64,000 nucleotides of DNA from Alteromonadaceae bacterium Bs31 (GTDB lineage: Bacteria > Pseudomonadota > Gammaproteobacteria > Pseudomonadales > Cellvibrionaceae), in NCBI GenBank assembly GCA_900177435.1, contig FXAI01000009.1, positions 1-64,000 of the forward strand. Reading direction: 5' to 3'. Shown here one piece after another: positions 9,219-18,036 of the stretch. Positions within the stretch are counted from its first letter, which is position 1. Each line of letters opens with the position of its first letter. The notes under the pieces were generated by a model. The model did no database searches. It saw only the letters and a program-made list of their open reading frames with translations, and was not told the origin of the DNA. Both the position numbers and the translations under genes were made by a program.

Positions 9219-9278
9219 AAAATAGCTGTAGCGATTAGCAGTAAGTAACGTATTTGCCAGCCTGGCCTACTGCGTATG

Positions 9279-10439
9279 CTAGCTGGTGATGGGTTCTGAG
9301 CCGAGAACGGCCTCAACAGTTTGTACTTTGCCCCGACGCATAATCTCGATGGAGACTGTGTCTCCGGGACGAGATTCGCCAATTTCTTGCCGTCCCCATC
9401 GCCCATCGCCCACCATCTGGCTGTTGATGCGTGTGATTATATCGCCGGGGCGCAAGCCTGCTTTTGCCGCTGGACCGTCAGCGTAAACGTGGGTAACTAA
9501 TACGCCGTTGGTGGAGCGGAGATTAAAAGACTGAGCCAGTTGTGGAGACAGGCGCTGAGCTTCTACGCCCAGCCAGCCGCGCACTACCCGGCCAAATTCA
9601 ACAATATCGTTTAAGGTTTGAATGGCGGTGTCTACCGGGATGGCGAACCCTATGCCGGCGGCAGAGCCGCTTTGGTCTAGCAATGCCACGTTTATGCCCA
9701 GCAGGTTGCCATGAGCATCAATCAGTGCGCCGCCAGAATTGCCGGGGTTTATTGCGGCGTCGGTCTGTATGAAATTTTCGTACGCAGCAATATTAAAGCC
9801 GCGACGACGCGTTGCACTGATAATACCCTGCGTGACACTTTGGCCCATGCCAAAGGAGTTACCGATGGCGAGCACCACATCTCCCACCATTGCGTTATCG
9901 GGAGAACCGATGGGGATAGGCGACAAGTCATCCAGCTCAATATGAAGTACAGCCAGGTCGCTTTCACTGTTCACACCTTTAAGTGTTGCGTGAGCTTCGC
10001 GGCCGTCGGCCAATGCAACGACTATCTCATCAACGCCGCGTATTACGTGGTTGTTGGTAAGAATGTAGCCTTGCTTGCTGACAATTACACCGGACCCCCG
10101 TGAAGACTGCATGCGTTTTTGGCGAGGTATGTCAGAAGTGTTGAAAAACAGGCGAAAGAGGGGGTCGTCGAGCAGGGGGTTGCGGCGTACGGTAACTTCT
10201 TTGCGGGTATAAATATTTACTACCGATGGCGCGGCTCTGGCCACCGCTCGTGCGTAGGAGACAGGGCCGCTCCAGTCTTGCTCAGAGGGAGAAAGAGAGG
10301 AAATGCTCTGGTCGCTGGTTATCGCTCTAATACTGCTGCTTCGCAGATCGGGAAACAGCACCAGGGCCGCAAGTGCGAACACCAGCCCAAGCACCACCGG
10401 CCAACGTACATACACCAGCGCTCTGTAGAGGGTTTCCAT
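9279..10439 (-). CDS. degS: DegS/AlgW-type periplasmic serine protease (HtrA family)
   Basis: This 386-residue protein has one N-terminal membrane anchor (about 12-31), a trypsin-like domain with triad His131 (TNNHVIRG), Asp161 (SDLAVL) and Ser235 (NPGNSGG), and one C-terminal PDZ domain (about 285-375). A single PDZ plus an anchor fits DegS/AlgW rather than DegP. In known systems this enzyme senses misfolded outer-membrane proteins and cuts the anti-sigma factor RseA/MucA, releasing sigma-E/AlgU. It follows yhcB by 30 bp on the same strand, the arrangement seen near algW in pseudomonads. DegQ-like function cannot be fully excluded, but the uncleaved-looking anchor argues for DegS. Confidence 0.93.
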   Translation of the reverse strand: METLYRALVYVRWPVVLGLVFALAALVLFPDLRSSSIRAITSDQSISSLSPSEQDWSGPVSYARAVARAAPSVVNIYTRKEVTVRRNPLLDDPLFRLFFNTSDIPRQKRMQSSRGSGVIVSKQGYILTNNHVIRGVDEIVVALADGREAHATLKGVNSESDLAVLHIELDDLSPIPIGSPDNAMVGDVVLAIGNSFGMGQSVTQGIISATRRRGFNIAAYENFIQTDAAINPGNSGGALIDAHGNLLGINVALLDQSGSAAGIGFAIPVDTAIQTLNDIVEFGRVVRGWLGVEAQRLSPQLAQSFNLRSTNGVLVTHVYADGPAAKAGLRPGDIITRINSQMVGDGRWGRQEIGESRPGDTVSIEIMRRGKVQTVEAVLGSEPITS

Positions 10440-10469
10440 CCTTAAGTCCTGCTGCTATGCAGTGAAAGT

Positions 10470-10958
10470 TTATATCGCTTTGCTTTGGGCTTTGGGGAAA
10501 GACTCGTCGAGAATATCTTCTGTTTTCTCGTCTGAGAGGCCGTATTCTTCGCTAAGCATGCCCGCCTCTCCGGGGGTTTTGGGCGCCCAGTCGCGAGGAG
10601 GCTCTGGTTGAACCTCGTTAATAGCCTCGCCGACCTCAATACCCAGCGCAGTGTCACCGCCGCTTATGAAGCTCTTGCTGATTTCTGCGTTGGTGAGCTG
10701 CACGGCGCCTTTAGCGAGGTGTTCGTGAACGTCTTTATAGTTTTGAGTGAGGTTATTCACCAGCCTGGATGTTTCTGCAAAATGGTGAGCAACATCCTGC
10801 TGGTATTTGTTCAGTTCCTGGCGAGTGAGTTGCAAGCTTTGTTCTAATTCTTTTTGCTGCTCGGGTGGCACCAGCCGACGACTTGCGATGGCGCCAATTA
10901 GCGCACCAATAATGGCGGCAACAGCGCCGACTGCAACAAGAATTTCTAGCGAAAACAA
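10470..10958 (-). CDS. yhcB: YhcB/ZapG family (DUF1043) inner-membrane protein
   Basis: The 162-residue protein has one N-terminal transmembrane helix with small residues (about 5-25), then a coiled-coil rich in Gln and Glu containing the family motif NKYQQDVAHHFAETS, and a low-complexity acidic tail. YhcB (ZapG) helps coordinate cell elongation, division and envelope growth in E. coli. The start is a TTG at 10958, chosen because a strong GGAGG lies about 7 bases upstream and no in-frame ATG precedes the membrane helix. It sits upstream of degS and divergent from zapE, as in related genomes. Confidence 0.9.
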   Translation of the reverse strand: MFSLEILVAVGAVAAIIGALIGAIASRRLVPPEQQKELEQSLQLTRQELNKYQQDVAHHFAETSRLVNNLTQNYKDVHEHLAKGAVQLTNAEISKSFISGGDTALGIEVGEAINEVQPEPPRDWAPKTPGEAGMLSEEYGLSDEKTEDILDESFPKAQSKAI

Positions 10959-11154
10959 GGCTTACCTCCAAAAGTTTTTATGCGGCAAAGCTCAAATGTT
11001 GTATCTGCCGCCACTACTTAATAATACACCAGAATGGTGAGCAAGATTTGAAATGGATTCATAGATTTTCGCTGTTAAGGCTATTTTAGGCGGACTTTGG
11101 TGACTGCCCCGCTAATTAAGGTAGAGTAGCAGTTTTTTATTTGCGAAAAAATCC

Positions 11155-12273
11155 ATGTTGGAAACTCCCCTAAACCGATATCAGGCAGACTTGGTTACTT
11201 CCGGGTTCAGCAAAGACCCCGCGCAACAGCAGGCCGTCGAGAGGCTTCAGGCGCTATACGACACACTTATTGACAGTCACGATCAGTCCGATTGGGCTAC
11301 TGGCAGCGACTTCTGGCGGCGCGCGCGTGGTTTGTTTATCACGCCTGCTGAAGTTCGCGGCCTTTATATGTGGGGAGGTGTGGGCCGAGGTAAAACCTAC
11401 CTGATGGATATTTTTTATGACAGCCTGCCCTTTGAGCACAAGATGCGCACCCACTTTCATCGTTTTATGCGCCGAGTGCATAAAGAGCTCAGCCTCTTAA
11501 ACGCGGAGAGAGACCCCCTCAAGCTGGTGGCTGCCAAACTCGCCAAAGAGGCGCGGGTACTTTGTTTTGATGAGTTCTTTGTGGTGGATATTACGGACGC
11601 AATGATACTTGCGGGCTTGCTGGAGCAGCTGTTTAAGCGGGGAGTGGTACTGGTGGCTACGTCTAATATCGCCCCCCCGGGCTTGTATGAAAATGGCCTT
11701 CAGCGGGCGCGATTTTTGCCGGCGATAGCCCTGCTTCAGCAGCACACTGAGGTGCTGAACGTGGATGGTGGCAAGGACTACCGCTTGCGCACTTTGGAGC
11801 AGGCAGAGTTATATTACCTCTCTTCAGACGCGAGTGCGCACCAGCTAATTGAGCAGTGTTTTGCAAAGCTGGCGCCGGAAAAGCATTTTTCACAACAGTC
11901 AGTTGAGATCGAAATTGAGGGGCGCATGATGCAAGCCGAGCGCATCGCCGACGACGTGGCGTGGTTTGAGTTTAGGCATCTTTGCGATGGCCCTCGCTCT
12001 CAGAATGATTACATTGAGCTTGCGCGTGAATTTCATGCAGTGATAGTCGAAAACGTTCCGCTATTCACTGAGCATAACGACGACCAGGCCAGGAGGTTTA
12101 TCAATATGGTGGACGAATTCTACGATCGCAATGTGAAGTTAATCCTTTCAGCGCAAGCTCCGATACTTGAACTCTACTCCAGCGGAAGGTTGAGCTTTGA
12201 ATTTCAGCGCACTCAAAGCCGCGTGCAGGAAATGCAGAGCACGGAATATCTGGCCAGGGCCCACCGAGCTTGA
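11155..12273 (+). CDS. zapE: Cell division protein ZapE (AFG1-like ATPase)
   Basis: This 372-residue P-loop ATPase has Walker A GGVGRGKT at residues 74-81 and Walker B CFDEFFVVD shortly after, matching the AFG1/ZapE family and its usual length. ZapE associates with the division ring in E. coli and affects FtsZ ring stability, particularly under low-oxygen or heat stress. The ATG at 11155 opens the conserved TPLNRYQ segment. It is divergent from yhcB and upstream of rplM, an order shared with Pseudomonas. Confidence 0.95.
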   Translation: MLETPLNRYQADLVTSGFSKDPAQQQAVERLQALYDTLIDSHDQSDWATGSDFWRRARGLFITPAEVRGLYMWGGVGRGKTYLMDIFYDSLPFEHKMRTHFHRFMRRVHKELSLLNAERDPLKLVAAKLAKEARVLCFDEFFVVDITDAMILAGLLEQLFKRGVVLVATSNIAPPGLYENGLQRARFLPAIALLQQHTEVLNVDGGKDYRLRTLEQAELYYLSSDASAHQLIEQCFAKLAPEKHFSQQSVEIEIEGRMMQAERIADDVAWFEFRHLCDGPRSQNDYIELAREFHAVIVENVPLFTEHNDDQARRFINMVDEFYDRNVKLILSAQAPILELYSSGRLSFEFQRTQSRVQEMQSTEYLARAHRA

Positions 12274-12298
12274 GTAACAGCTTACTTGAACGTGCTGC

Positions 12299-12327
12299 TT
12301 GAATCTTGAGCAGTGATTCTGTAGAAT
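12299..12327 (+). promoter_or_regulatory. Sigma-70-like promoter for rplM-rpsI
   Basis: A -35-like TTGAAT (12299-12304) and a -10-like TAGAAT (12322-12327) are separated by exactly 17 bp and lie about 90 bp before rplM. The position, just after the zapE stop, fits a dedicated ribosomal-protein promoter. A small palindrome, GATTCT/AGAATC, overlaps the -10. Confidence 0.55.
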
Positions 12328-12415
12328 CCGCGCTCCTTTCGCTAGGGCTCCTGGCTCAGCGCAAGTATTTTTAATTTTTCCCTTTTAGAATCCGTACCTT
12401 CGTAAGGCAAATAAC

Positions 12416-12844
12416 ATGAAGACTATTAGTGCCAAACCTGAAACAGTTAAACGCGACTGGTACATCGTAGATGCTGATGGCAAAACTCTCGGTCGTATGG
12501 CTGCAGAGATTGCTCACCGCTTGCGCGGTAAGCACAAGCCAGAGTACACGCCGCACGTGGACACCGGTGATTACATTGTTGTAGTCAACGCTGAGAAAGT
12601 TCACGTTACTGGCAAGAAAGCATCAGACAAGATGTACCACCACCACACCGGTTATATCGGTGGCCTAAAATCTATCAGCTTCGAGAAGTTGATTGCCAAA
12701 GCTCCTGAACGCACCATTGAGACTGCCGTGAAAGGCATGTTGCCGAAAGGCCCTCTCGGTCGTGCAATGTTTAAAAAACTCAAGGTTTATGCCGGCGATG
12801 CGCACCCTCATGCCGCCCAGCAGCCTCAAGAACTCAACATATAA
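12416..12844 (+). CDS. rplM: 50S ribosomal protein L13
   Basis: The 142-residue protein is full length for bacterial L13 and has the family segments [31 protein letters not shown] and [11 protein letters not shown]13 is an early assembly protein of the large subunit. It is followed 13 bp later by rpsI with AGGAG in the gap, the near-universal rplM-rpsI operon. In E. coli this operon is controlled by L13 binding to its own leader; the leader here is about 80 bases long and could serve this, but no specific structure was identified. Confidence 0.98.
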   Translation: MKTISAKPETVKRDWYIVDADGKTLGRMAAEIAHRLRGKHKPEYTPHVDTGDYIVVVNAEKVHVTGKKASDKMYHHHTGYIGGLKSISFEKLIAKAPERTIETAVKGMLPKGPLGRAMFKKLKVYAGDAHPHAAQQPQELNI

Positions 12845-12857
12845 TTAGGAGCTAACA

Positions 12858-13250
12858 ATGGCAGCTGAACAATATTACGGTACGGGTCGACGTAAAACCT
12901 CGACCGCGCGTGTTTTCATCACCAGCGGCAGCGGCGTTATTACTGTTAATAACCGCCCTTTAGACGAATACTTCGGCCGAGAAGTGGCCCGAATGATTGT
13001 GCGCCAGCCTCTTGAAGCCACTGATAACGCTGAGAAATTCGACGTTAAAGTGACTGTTAAGGGTGGTGGTAGTTTCGGTCAAGCTGGAGCGATTCGTCAT
13101 GGCCTTACTCGAGCTTTGATGGCTTACGATGAAGGTAATCGTCCCACCTTGCGTGCAGCAGGTTACGTAACCCGCGATGCTCGTGAGGTTGAACGTAAGA
13201 AAGTTGGCTTGCGTAAGGCACGTAAGAAGCCACAATTCTCAAAACGTTAA
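12858..13250 (+). CDS. rpsI: 30S ribosomal protein S9
   Basis: The 130-residue protein has [15 protein letters not shown] at the N-terminus and ends in the basic RKKPQFSKR tail that reaches the ribosomal P site. The length is normal. It is preceded by the ribosome-binding site TTAGGAGC and is the last gene of the rplM-rpsI pair before a hairpin terminator. Confidence 0.98.
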   Translation: MAAEQYYGTGRRKTSTARVFITSGSGVITVNNRPLDEYFGREVARMIVRQPLEATDNAEKFDVKVTVKGGGSFGQAGAIRHGLTRALMAYDEGNRPTLRAAGYVTRDAREVERKKVGLRKARKKPQFSKR

Positions 13251-13290
13251 TACTGGTACAACACGAATATTTCTATTGTGTTTTGTTATG

Positions 13291-13326
13291 GAACGCGCCC
13301 AGGCCCTCGATGGTTTGGGCGTTTTT
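13291..13326 (+). terminator. Rho-independent terminator after rpsI
   Basis: AACGCGCCCA and TGGGCGTTTTT form an imperfect stem, with a two-base bulge and a roughly 12-base loop, followed by a short T run. It lies 40 bp after the rpsI stop. Confidence 0.6.
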
Positions 13327-13673
13327 ATATGGCTTGTACATTTAGCTGTAACGGCGCAAAATCCCCCTTCGTCTTGTTAATTTAGGTGATTTTCATTACC
13401 ATATCGCCACTTTTTTTGGGGGCGCTTTTCTGCTAAATGGTATTTGCTTGCGGGTTTGCTAGTAGTAGCTCAATAAGCATTTCAGCAGTTCTCTGAGTTT
13501 GCGCCAGGCTCCATCTATAATAAAGAACATTGAATATGGAGCTACCAGAAAATGGTGCATGCCTTTCACACGCCAGCACGGTGTTGTATTTAAGCCTGCT
13601 CCAAAAGAGATTCAAGCTTCAGCAATAAACGAAATTTATTGGCCTTCATGAGCCTTAAGGGGAGAGAAACGTC
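13327..13673 (+). other. Intergenic leader of petA
   Basis: No gene was found here. A TATAAT hexamer occurs at 13516-13521, but the -35 region 17 bp upstream (CTGAGT) is poor, so it is only a weak candidate promoter for petA-petBC. Just before petA lies the strong ribosome-binding site AAGGGGAGAG. Confidence 0.4.
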
Positions 13674-14273
13674 GTGAGTAATGACGGTGTGAATGAAGGG
13701 CGTCGCCGCGTATTAACCGCGTTAACGTCTGTTGTAGGTGCTGCTGGTGTTGTTGGTGCAGCCGTTCCTTTTGTGGGTTCGTGGAACCCCAGTGCAAAAG
13801 CCAAGGCGGCAGGTGCGCCGGTTGAGGTGAGCATCTCCAAGCTTGAACCCGGGCAGATGGTTACTGTCGAGTGGCGTGGAAAACCAGTCTATGTGCTGCG
13901 CAGAACGCCGGAAGCACTGGCGAGCCTTAAAGAACTCGAGTCAGAGTTGCGAGACCCTTCCTCAGAAAAGTCTACTCAGCCCGAATACGTAAAGACGCCT
14001 ACACGCGCAGTTAAAGGTAAAGAAGATGTGGCTGTGCTGCTAGGGCTATGCACTCATCTGGGTTGTGCACCAACCTATCGACCCGATGTGGGTGCAGAAG
14101 ATTTGGGCGGGGATGCGTGGTTGGGTGGTTTCTTTTGCCGCTGTCACGGTTCCAAGTTTGATTTGGCGGGGCGCGTATTTTCGGGTGTTCCTGCCCCTAT
14201 CAATCTGGAAATCCCCCCTTATAAATTTCTGAGTGACAATGTGTTGCTCATCGGCGTAGATCAGGAGGCATAA
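13674..14273 (+). CDS. petA: Ubiquinol-cytochrome c reductase, Rieske iron-sulfur subunit
   Basis: The 199-residue Rieske protein carries the 2Fe-2S boxes CTHLGC (Cys126, His128, Cys131) and CRCHGS (Cys155, Cys157, His158). Cys126, His128, Cys155 and His158 would bind the cluster; Cys131 and Cys157 form the usual disulfide. The N-terminus has a twin-arginine-like RRRVLTALTS before a hydrophobic anchor, typical of Tat-targeted Rieske proteins. The start is a GTG at 13674, supported by GGGGAGAG about 8 bases upstream. It accepts electrons from ubiquinol in the bc1 complex and sits 4 bp before the cytochrome b-c1 gene. Confidence 0.97.
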   Translation: MSNDGVNEGRRRVLTALTSVVGAAGVVGAAVPFVGSWNPSAKAKAAGAPVEVSISKLEPGQMVTVEWRGKPVYVLRRTPEALASLKELESELRDPSSEKSTQPEYVKTPTRAVKGKEDVAVLLGLCTHLGCAPTYRPDVGAEDLGGDAWLGGFFCRCHGSKFDLAGRVFSGVPAPINLEIPPYKFLSDNVLLIGVDQEA

Positions 14274-14277
14274 GACG

Positions 14278-16329
14278 ATGACTAATTGGCTCACTGGTTT
14301 GTGGAACTGGATTGACGCTCGTCTTCCCGTGCAGCGTGCATGGGATACCCATATGGGTAAATACTATGCCCCCAAAAACTTTAACTTCTGGTACTTTTTT
14401 GGTGTTTTGTCTCTGTTGGTGCTTGTTAATCAGCTGTTGACGGGTGTTTGGCTCACCATGAGTTACAACCCATCGGCAGAGGGTGCTTTTGCCTCAGTTG
14501 AGTACATCATGCGCGATGTGCCCTACGGCTGGCTGATACGCTACCTGCACTCCACTGGCGCTTCTGCGTTTTTTCTAGTGGTTTATCTGCACATGTTTCG
14601 TGGGCTGATGTACGGTTCTTACCGCAAGCCTAGAGAGTTGGTGTGGATTTTCGGTATGTTCATCTATGTCGCGCTTATGGCGGAAGCATTCCTTGGCTAT
14701 GTCTTGCCATGGGGGCAAATGTCCTACTGGGGTGCGCAGGTTATTGTAAACCTCTTTGGTGCCATTCCCTACGTGGGCGAAGACCTTGTGCAGTGGATTC
14801 GTGGTGACTACCTGATCTCTGGTGCAACACTGAACCGCTTTTTTGCATTGCATGTGGTTGCTGTTCCTATTGTTTTGCTCGCTTTGGTAGTCTTGCATTT
14901 GTTAGCTCTTCACGAAGTCGGCTCTAACAACCCGGATGGCGTGGAGATCAAGAAGCTCAAAGATGAAAATGGTGTGCCCCTCGATGGCGTGCCCTTCCAC
15001 CCGTATTACACCGTACATGATCTAGTAGGTATTACTGTATTCCTGTTCGCTTTCCTGGGTATTGTGTTCTTTGCGCCGGAGTTGAACGGTTACTTCCTGG
15101 AACATGCTAACTTTGAACAGGCAAACGGCCTTAAAACCCCCGAGCACATTGCACCGGTTTGGTATTTCACGCCTTTTTACGCAATTTTGCGTGCCATTAC
15201 CTTTGACCTGGGTGGCGTGTTCACCTCCAAGCTGCTTGGCTTTATGGCTATGGCTCTGGCTATTGTTGTGCTATTCCTACTGCCATGGCTGGATCGCAGC
15301 CCGGCGAAATCTATTCGCTATAAAGGCCGTTTCAGTCAAGTGGCTCTGATTGTGTTTGCCGCATCATTCGTGGTGTTGGGGTATCTGGGCTTGAAGTCGC
15401 CCTCACCGGCTCGTACGGCATTGTCTCAGTTTTGTACTGTGCTCTACTTTGCGTACTTCATTGGCCTGCCTTTCTGGACCAAGATGGAGAAGAGCAAGCC
15501 TGTGCCGGAGCGAGTGCAGAAGAAAGGCTTAGGCGCCCCGCTTGTACTGGGCGCACTGGCTCTGTTTCTGGTGCTGGTGATTGTGCCTATTAAGGCTGTT
15601 GGCGCATCTGGTGGAGCCTGTGGTGCTATCCCTTGTGAGCATTTCGAAGCGGATTTGAGTAACAAAGAATCCCTGCAGAGTGGAGCGAAGACTTTCGTTA
15701 ATTACTGCATGGGTTGCCATTCGGCCTCCTATTCTCGATATGAGCGCGTGGCGGATGATCTGGAAATTCCACACGACCTCATGTTGGAAAACCTGGTGTT
15801 CAGCGACCAGAAAATTGGTGAGCTGATGAGTATCTCCATGACGCCGGAGCGATCCAAAAGCTGGCTGGGGGCAACACCACCTGACCTAACACTGGTGACT
15901 CGTGCACGCTCAAGTGACTGGGTTTACACCTTTTTAAAGAATTTTTACAAAGACGATAGCCGCCCGACTGGTGTCAACAATAAGGTTTTCGAAAGCGTGG
16001 GCATGCCCCATGTTTTGCTAGAGCTTCAGGGCTTGCCTGAGTGCGCGGCTGGAGAAAAGCTCGACAGCCATGGCCACGTCGTACGGAACAATCTGGGTGA
16101 GCCCATAAATACCGCCTGTGGCAGCTTGAAGGTTGGCGAGGTGAAAGGCAGTTTGACTGAGGAAGAATATGATCAGGCTGTCTATGATTTAGTGAACTTC
16201 ATGGCCTACTTGGCCGAGCCGGTAGCAGATAAGCGAAAGCGCATAGGCGTATACGTGTTCTTCTTCCTGGCTGTGTTGTTTGTGTTCGTGTGGTTGTTAA
16301 ACCGCGAATATTGGAAAGACATACATTAA
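14278..16329 (+). CDS. petBC: Fused cytochrome b - cytochrome c1 of the bc1 complex
   Basis: One continuous 683-residue frame contains both haem subunits. Residues 1 to about 410 are cytochrome b, with eight-helix topology, haem-ligand candidates His91 and His105 on one helix and His192 and His207 on another, and PVWY in place of the common PEWY at the Qo site. A hydrophobic helix near 425-445 corresponds to the c1 signal region. Cytochrome c1 follows, with haem motif CMGCH at 477-481, a GMPHVLLELQG segment carrying the likely axial Met, and a C-terminal anchor near 660-677. Pseudomonas encodes these as separate petB and petC; fused precursors (fbcH) are known in Bradyrhizobium, where they are processed. 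Whether this one is cleaved is unknown. The ribosome-binding site AGGAGG lies in the end of petA, indicating translational coupling. Confidence 0.95.
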   Translation: MTNWLTGLWNWIDARLPVQRAWDTHMGKYYAPKNFNFWYFFGVLSLLVLVNQLLTGVWLTMSYNPSAEGAFASVEYIMRDVPYGWLIRYLHSTGASAFFLVVYLHMFRGLMYGSYRKPRELVWIFGMFIYVALMAEAFLGYVLPWGQMSYWGAQVIVNLFGAIPYVGEDLVQWIRGDYLISGATLNRFFALHVVAVPIVLLALVVLHLLALHEVGSNNPDGVEIKKLKDENGVPLDGVPFHPYYTVHDLVGITVFLFAFLGIVFFAPELNGYFLEHANFEQANGLKTPEHIAPVWYFTPFYAILRAITFDLGGVFTSKLLGFMAMALAIVVLFLLPWLDRSPAKSIRYKGRFSQVALIVFAASFVVLGYLGLKSPSPARTALSQFCTVLYFAYFIGLPFWTKMEKSKPVPERVQKKGLGAPLVLGALALFLVLVIVPIKAVGASGGACGAIPCEHFEADLSNKESLQSGAKTFVNYCMGCHSASYSRYERVADDLEIPHDLMLENLVFSDQKIGELMSISMTPERSKSWLGATPPDLTLVTRARSSDWVYTFLKNFYKDDSRPTGVNNKVFESVGMPHVLLELQGLPECAAGEKLDSHGHVVRNNLGEPINTACGSLKVGEVKGSLTEEEYDQAVYDLVNFMAYLAEPVADKRKRIGVYVFFFLAVLFVFVWLLNREYWKDIH

Positions 16330-16386
16330 TCACTAGGGCGTGGTTCTTGTTCGTAACTGTGTACTGTAAATAACCGGGGATACAAA

Positions 16387-17028
16387 ATGGGAGTTGTTAC
16401 CAAGCGCTCATCCATGACTTATTTTTCTGATGGCAGAGACCATTACAGCCATCGTGTCCGCATAGTGCTTGCGGAAAAGGGCGTTACTGTGGATGTGGTG
16501 GAGTGTGACCCAAGCAATATCCCGGATGAGCTTCGTGAGCTTAACCCTTATGGAAGCTTGCCGACCTTAGTTGATCGAGACCTAACGCTCTACGAAACGC
16601 GTGTGATGATGGAGTATCTGGATGAGCGTTTTCCTCATCCACCCTTGTTGCCTGTCTACCCGGTTGCGCGGGCTGAGAGTCGTCAATTCATCTATCGAAT
16701 TGAGAACGATTGGTGCCCACTGGTGAGTATTCTTAAGAATTCTGCTGGCACCGAAGCGGCTGATGCTGCGGCAAAAGAGCTAAAAGACAGCCTTGTTGCC
16801 ATCGCACCGATATTTGGAGAAAAGCCTTTCTTTATGAGCGAGGAATTTACTCTGGTTGATTGTTGCCTGGCACCAATATTGTGGCGCCTCGAAAGCTATG
16901 GTGTTCAGCTTCCCCGCACACGGCAGGCTATTCCCTTACTGGAGTACATGGATCGTATGTTCCGGAGAGATTCTTTTCAGGAAAGCCTGACAGAGCTTGA
17001 AAGGGAAATGCGACCCGAATACGGTTAA
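16387..17028 (+). CDS. sspA: Stringent starvation protein A
   Basis: The 213-residue protein has the glutathione-S-transferase fold signature of SspA: an N-terminal thioredoxin-like part with HYSHRVRIVLAEKG, cis-Pro region NPYGSLPTL and YETRVMMEYLDERFPHP, then a helical domain. SspA binds RNA polymerase and changes promoter choice during stress and stationary phase; it is not an active transferase. It follows petBC and precedes sspB as in many gammaproteobacteria, but here a repeat array begins at the base after its stop codon. Confidence 0.96.
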   Translation: MGVVTKRSSMTYFSDGRDHYSHRVRIVLAEKGVTVDVVECDPSNIPDELRELNPYGSLPTLVDRDLTLYETRVMMEYLDERFPHPPLLPVYPVARAESRQFIYRIENDWCPLVSILKNSAGTEAADAAAKELKDSLVAIAPIFGEKPFFMSEEFTLVDCCLAPILWRLESYGVQLPRTRQAIPLLEYMDRMFRRDSFQESLTELEREMRPEYG

Positions 17029-17390
17029 CCCCAGGGATGGGGTGTATGCCGAAGTTTGTCTGGAACAAACTCGGCGAAGCCCAGGGATGGGGTGTATGCC
17101 GAAGTTTGTCTGGAACAAACTCGGCGAACCCCAGGGATGGGGTGTATGCCGAAGTTTGTCTGGAACAAGCTCGGCGAAGCCCAGGGATGGGGTGTATGCC
17201 GAAGTTTGTCTGGAACAAACTCGGCGAAGCCCAGGGATGGGGTGTATGCCGAAGTTTGTCTGGAACAAGCTCGGCGAAGCCCTGGGATGGGGTGTATGCC
17301 AGACTGTTTGTCTGGAGCAAACCCGGCCAATTCCTCTGAGTGAGGTGTATTCCGAGTTTTGTCTGGAACAAAACTCGGATAATCTACACT
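17029..17390 (+). repeat. Tandem 50-bp hairpin repeat array between sspA and sspB
   Basis: Units begin at 17029, 17079, 17129, 17179, 17229 and 17279, with a diverged seventh ending near 17390. The first five are nearly identical. Each holds a GC-rich CCC-AGGGAT-GGG mini-hairpin and a larger stem: GCCGA, bulged A, GTTTGT, loop CTGGA, ACAAAC, TCGGC. Units 3 and 5 change ACAAAC to ACAAGC, keeping a G-U pair. The seventh unit has a perfect 11-bp stem, CCGAGTTTTGT/ACAAAACTCGG (17352-17378). Because 50 is not a multiple of 3, open frames run through all phases on both strands; I treat these as artefacts. The array lengthens the sspA-sspB spacer to 426 bp. Confidence 0.95.
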
Positions 17391-17454
17391 CATAACAGCC
17401 TATGCCCTTTGGGCTAATCAACGCACTTCAAGATACAAAGAGCGAGCGACGCCA

Positions 17455-17856
17455 ATGGCGATGACTTCAAGTAGGCCCTATCTCATTCGCGCCCTCTACG
17501 AGTGGATTGTTGACAACGATTTCACCCCTCACATCGTGGTTAACGCCTTGGCAGGTAGTGTAGAGGTGCCTCAAAAATACGTTAACAAAGAAGGGCAGAT
17601 TGTTCTTAACATTGCACCACGTGCGGTGGCTAGCCTCGAGCTGGGCAACAAGGCTATTGTCTTTAATGCACGATTTGGCGGTATACCCACCGATATATAT
17701 GTCCCGTCTCATGCTGTTCTGGGAATATATGCCCGTGAAAATGGACAGGGAATGATGTTCGACAGTGAGCAAGCCCCGGAGCCAGAGCCAGATCCAACAG
17801 ACTCGTCAGGCGGATCAGAGCCTGCTCGCCGCCCCAGTTTGAGGGTGGTTAAATAG
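17455..17856 (+). CDS. sspB: ClpXP protease specificity-enhancing factor SspB
   Basis: The 133-residue protein has the SspB fold sequence (SRPYLIRALYEWIVDN, then IVLNIAPRAV and FGGIPTDIYVP), a flexible acidic linker and a C-terminal RRPSLRVVK tail, the known ClpX-docking module. SspB tethers ssrA-tagged peptides from stalled ribosomes to ClpXP. Starts at 17455 and 17461 are both possible. It is separated from sspA by the hairpin array, so co-translation is unlikely and transcription from sspA may be modulated. Confidence 0.96.
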   Translation: MAMTSSRPYLIRALYEWIVDNDFTPHIVVNALAGSVEVPQKYVNKEGQIVLNIAPRAVASLELGNKAIVFNARFGGIPTDIYVPSHAVLGIYARENGQGMMFDSEQAPEPEPDPTDSSGGSEPARRPSLRVVK

Positions 17857-17869
17857 CCTTAAATTAAAT

Positions 17870-17896
17870 GCGGTTTTTGACGTAAGTCAAAGCCGC
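17870..17896 (+). terminator. Hairpin after sspB, possible terminator
   Basis: GCGG..TTTGAC and GTCAAA.CCGC form a stem around a GTAA loop. The downstream sequence is T-rich but interrupted, so termination is plausible rather than certain. Confidence 0.45.
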
Positions 17897-18036
17897 TTAT
17901 TGTCTTATTCTTGATTTTTCTATTTTTTTATAGCGAACCAATCTAAAAATCCTTCTTTTTTCATCCCCCTTCCAAATTCCCTTCCCATACAATTAGACTA
18001 ATTCCCATAAAAACTATAAAGAAATTAGGAGGTCTT

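Noticed and set aside
9206-9406. 66-codon frame at the degS 3' end
   Set aside because: It overlaps the degS PDZ region in another frame and has no start signal or similarity.
17029-17390. CRISPR array
   Set aside because: Unit and spacing are both within one 50-bp period with no variable spacers, and no cas genes are near.
16928-17421. Long open frames on both strands across the sspA-sspB gap
   Set aside because: They arise because the 50-bp unit is stop-free in all phases; the predicted peptides are just the repeat read in three frames, and they extend into sspA.
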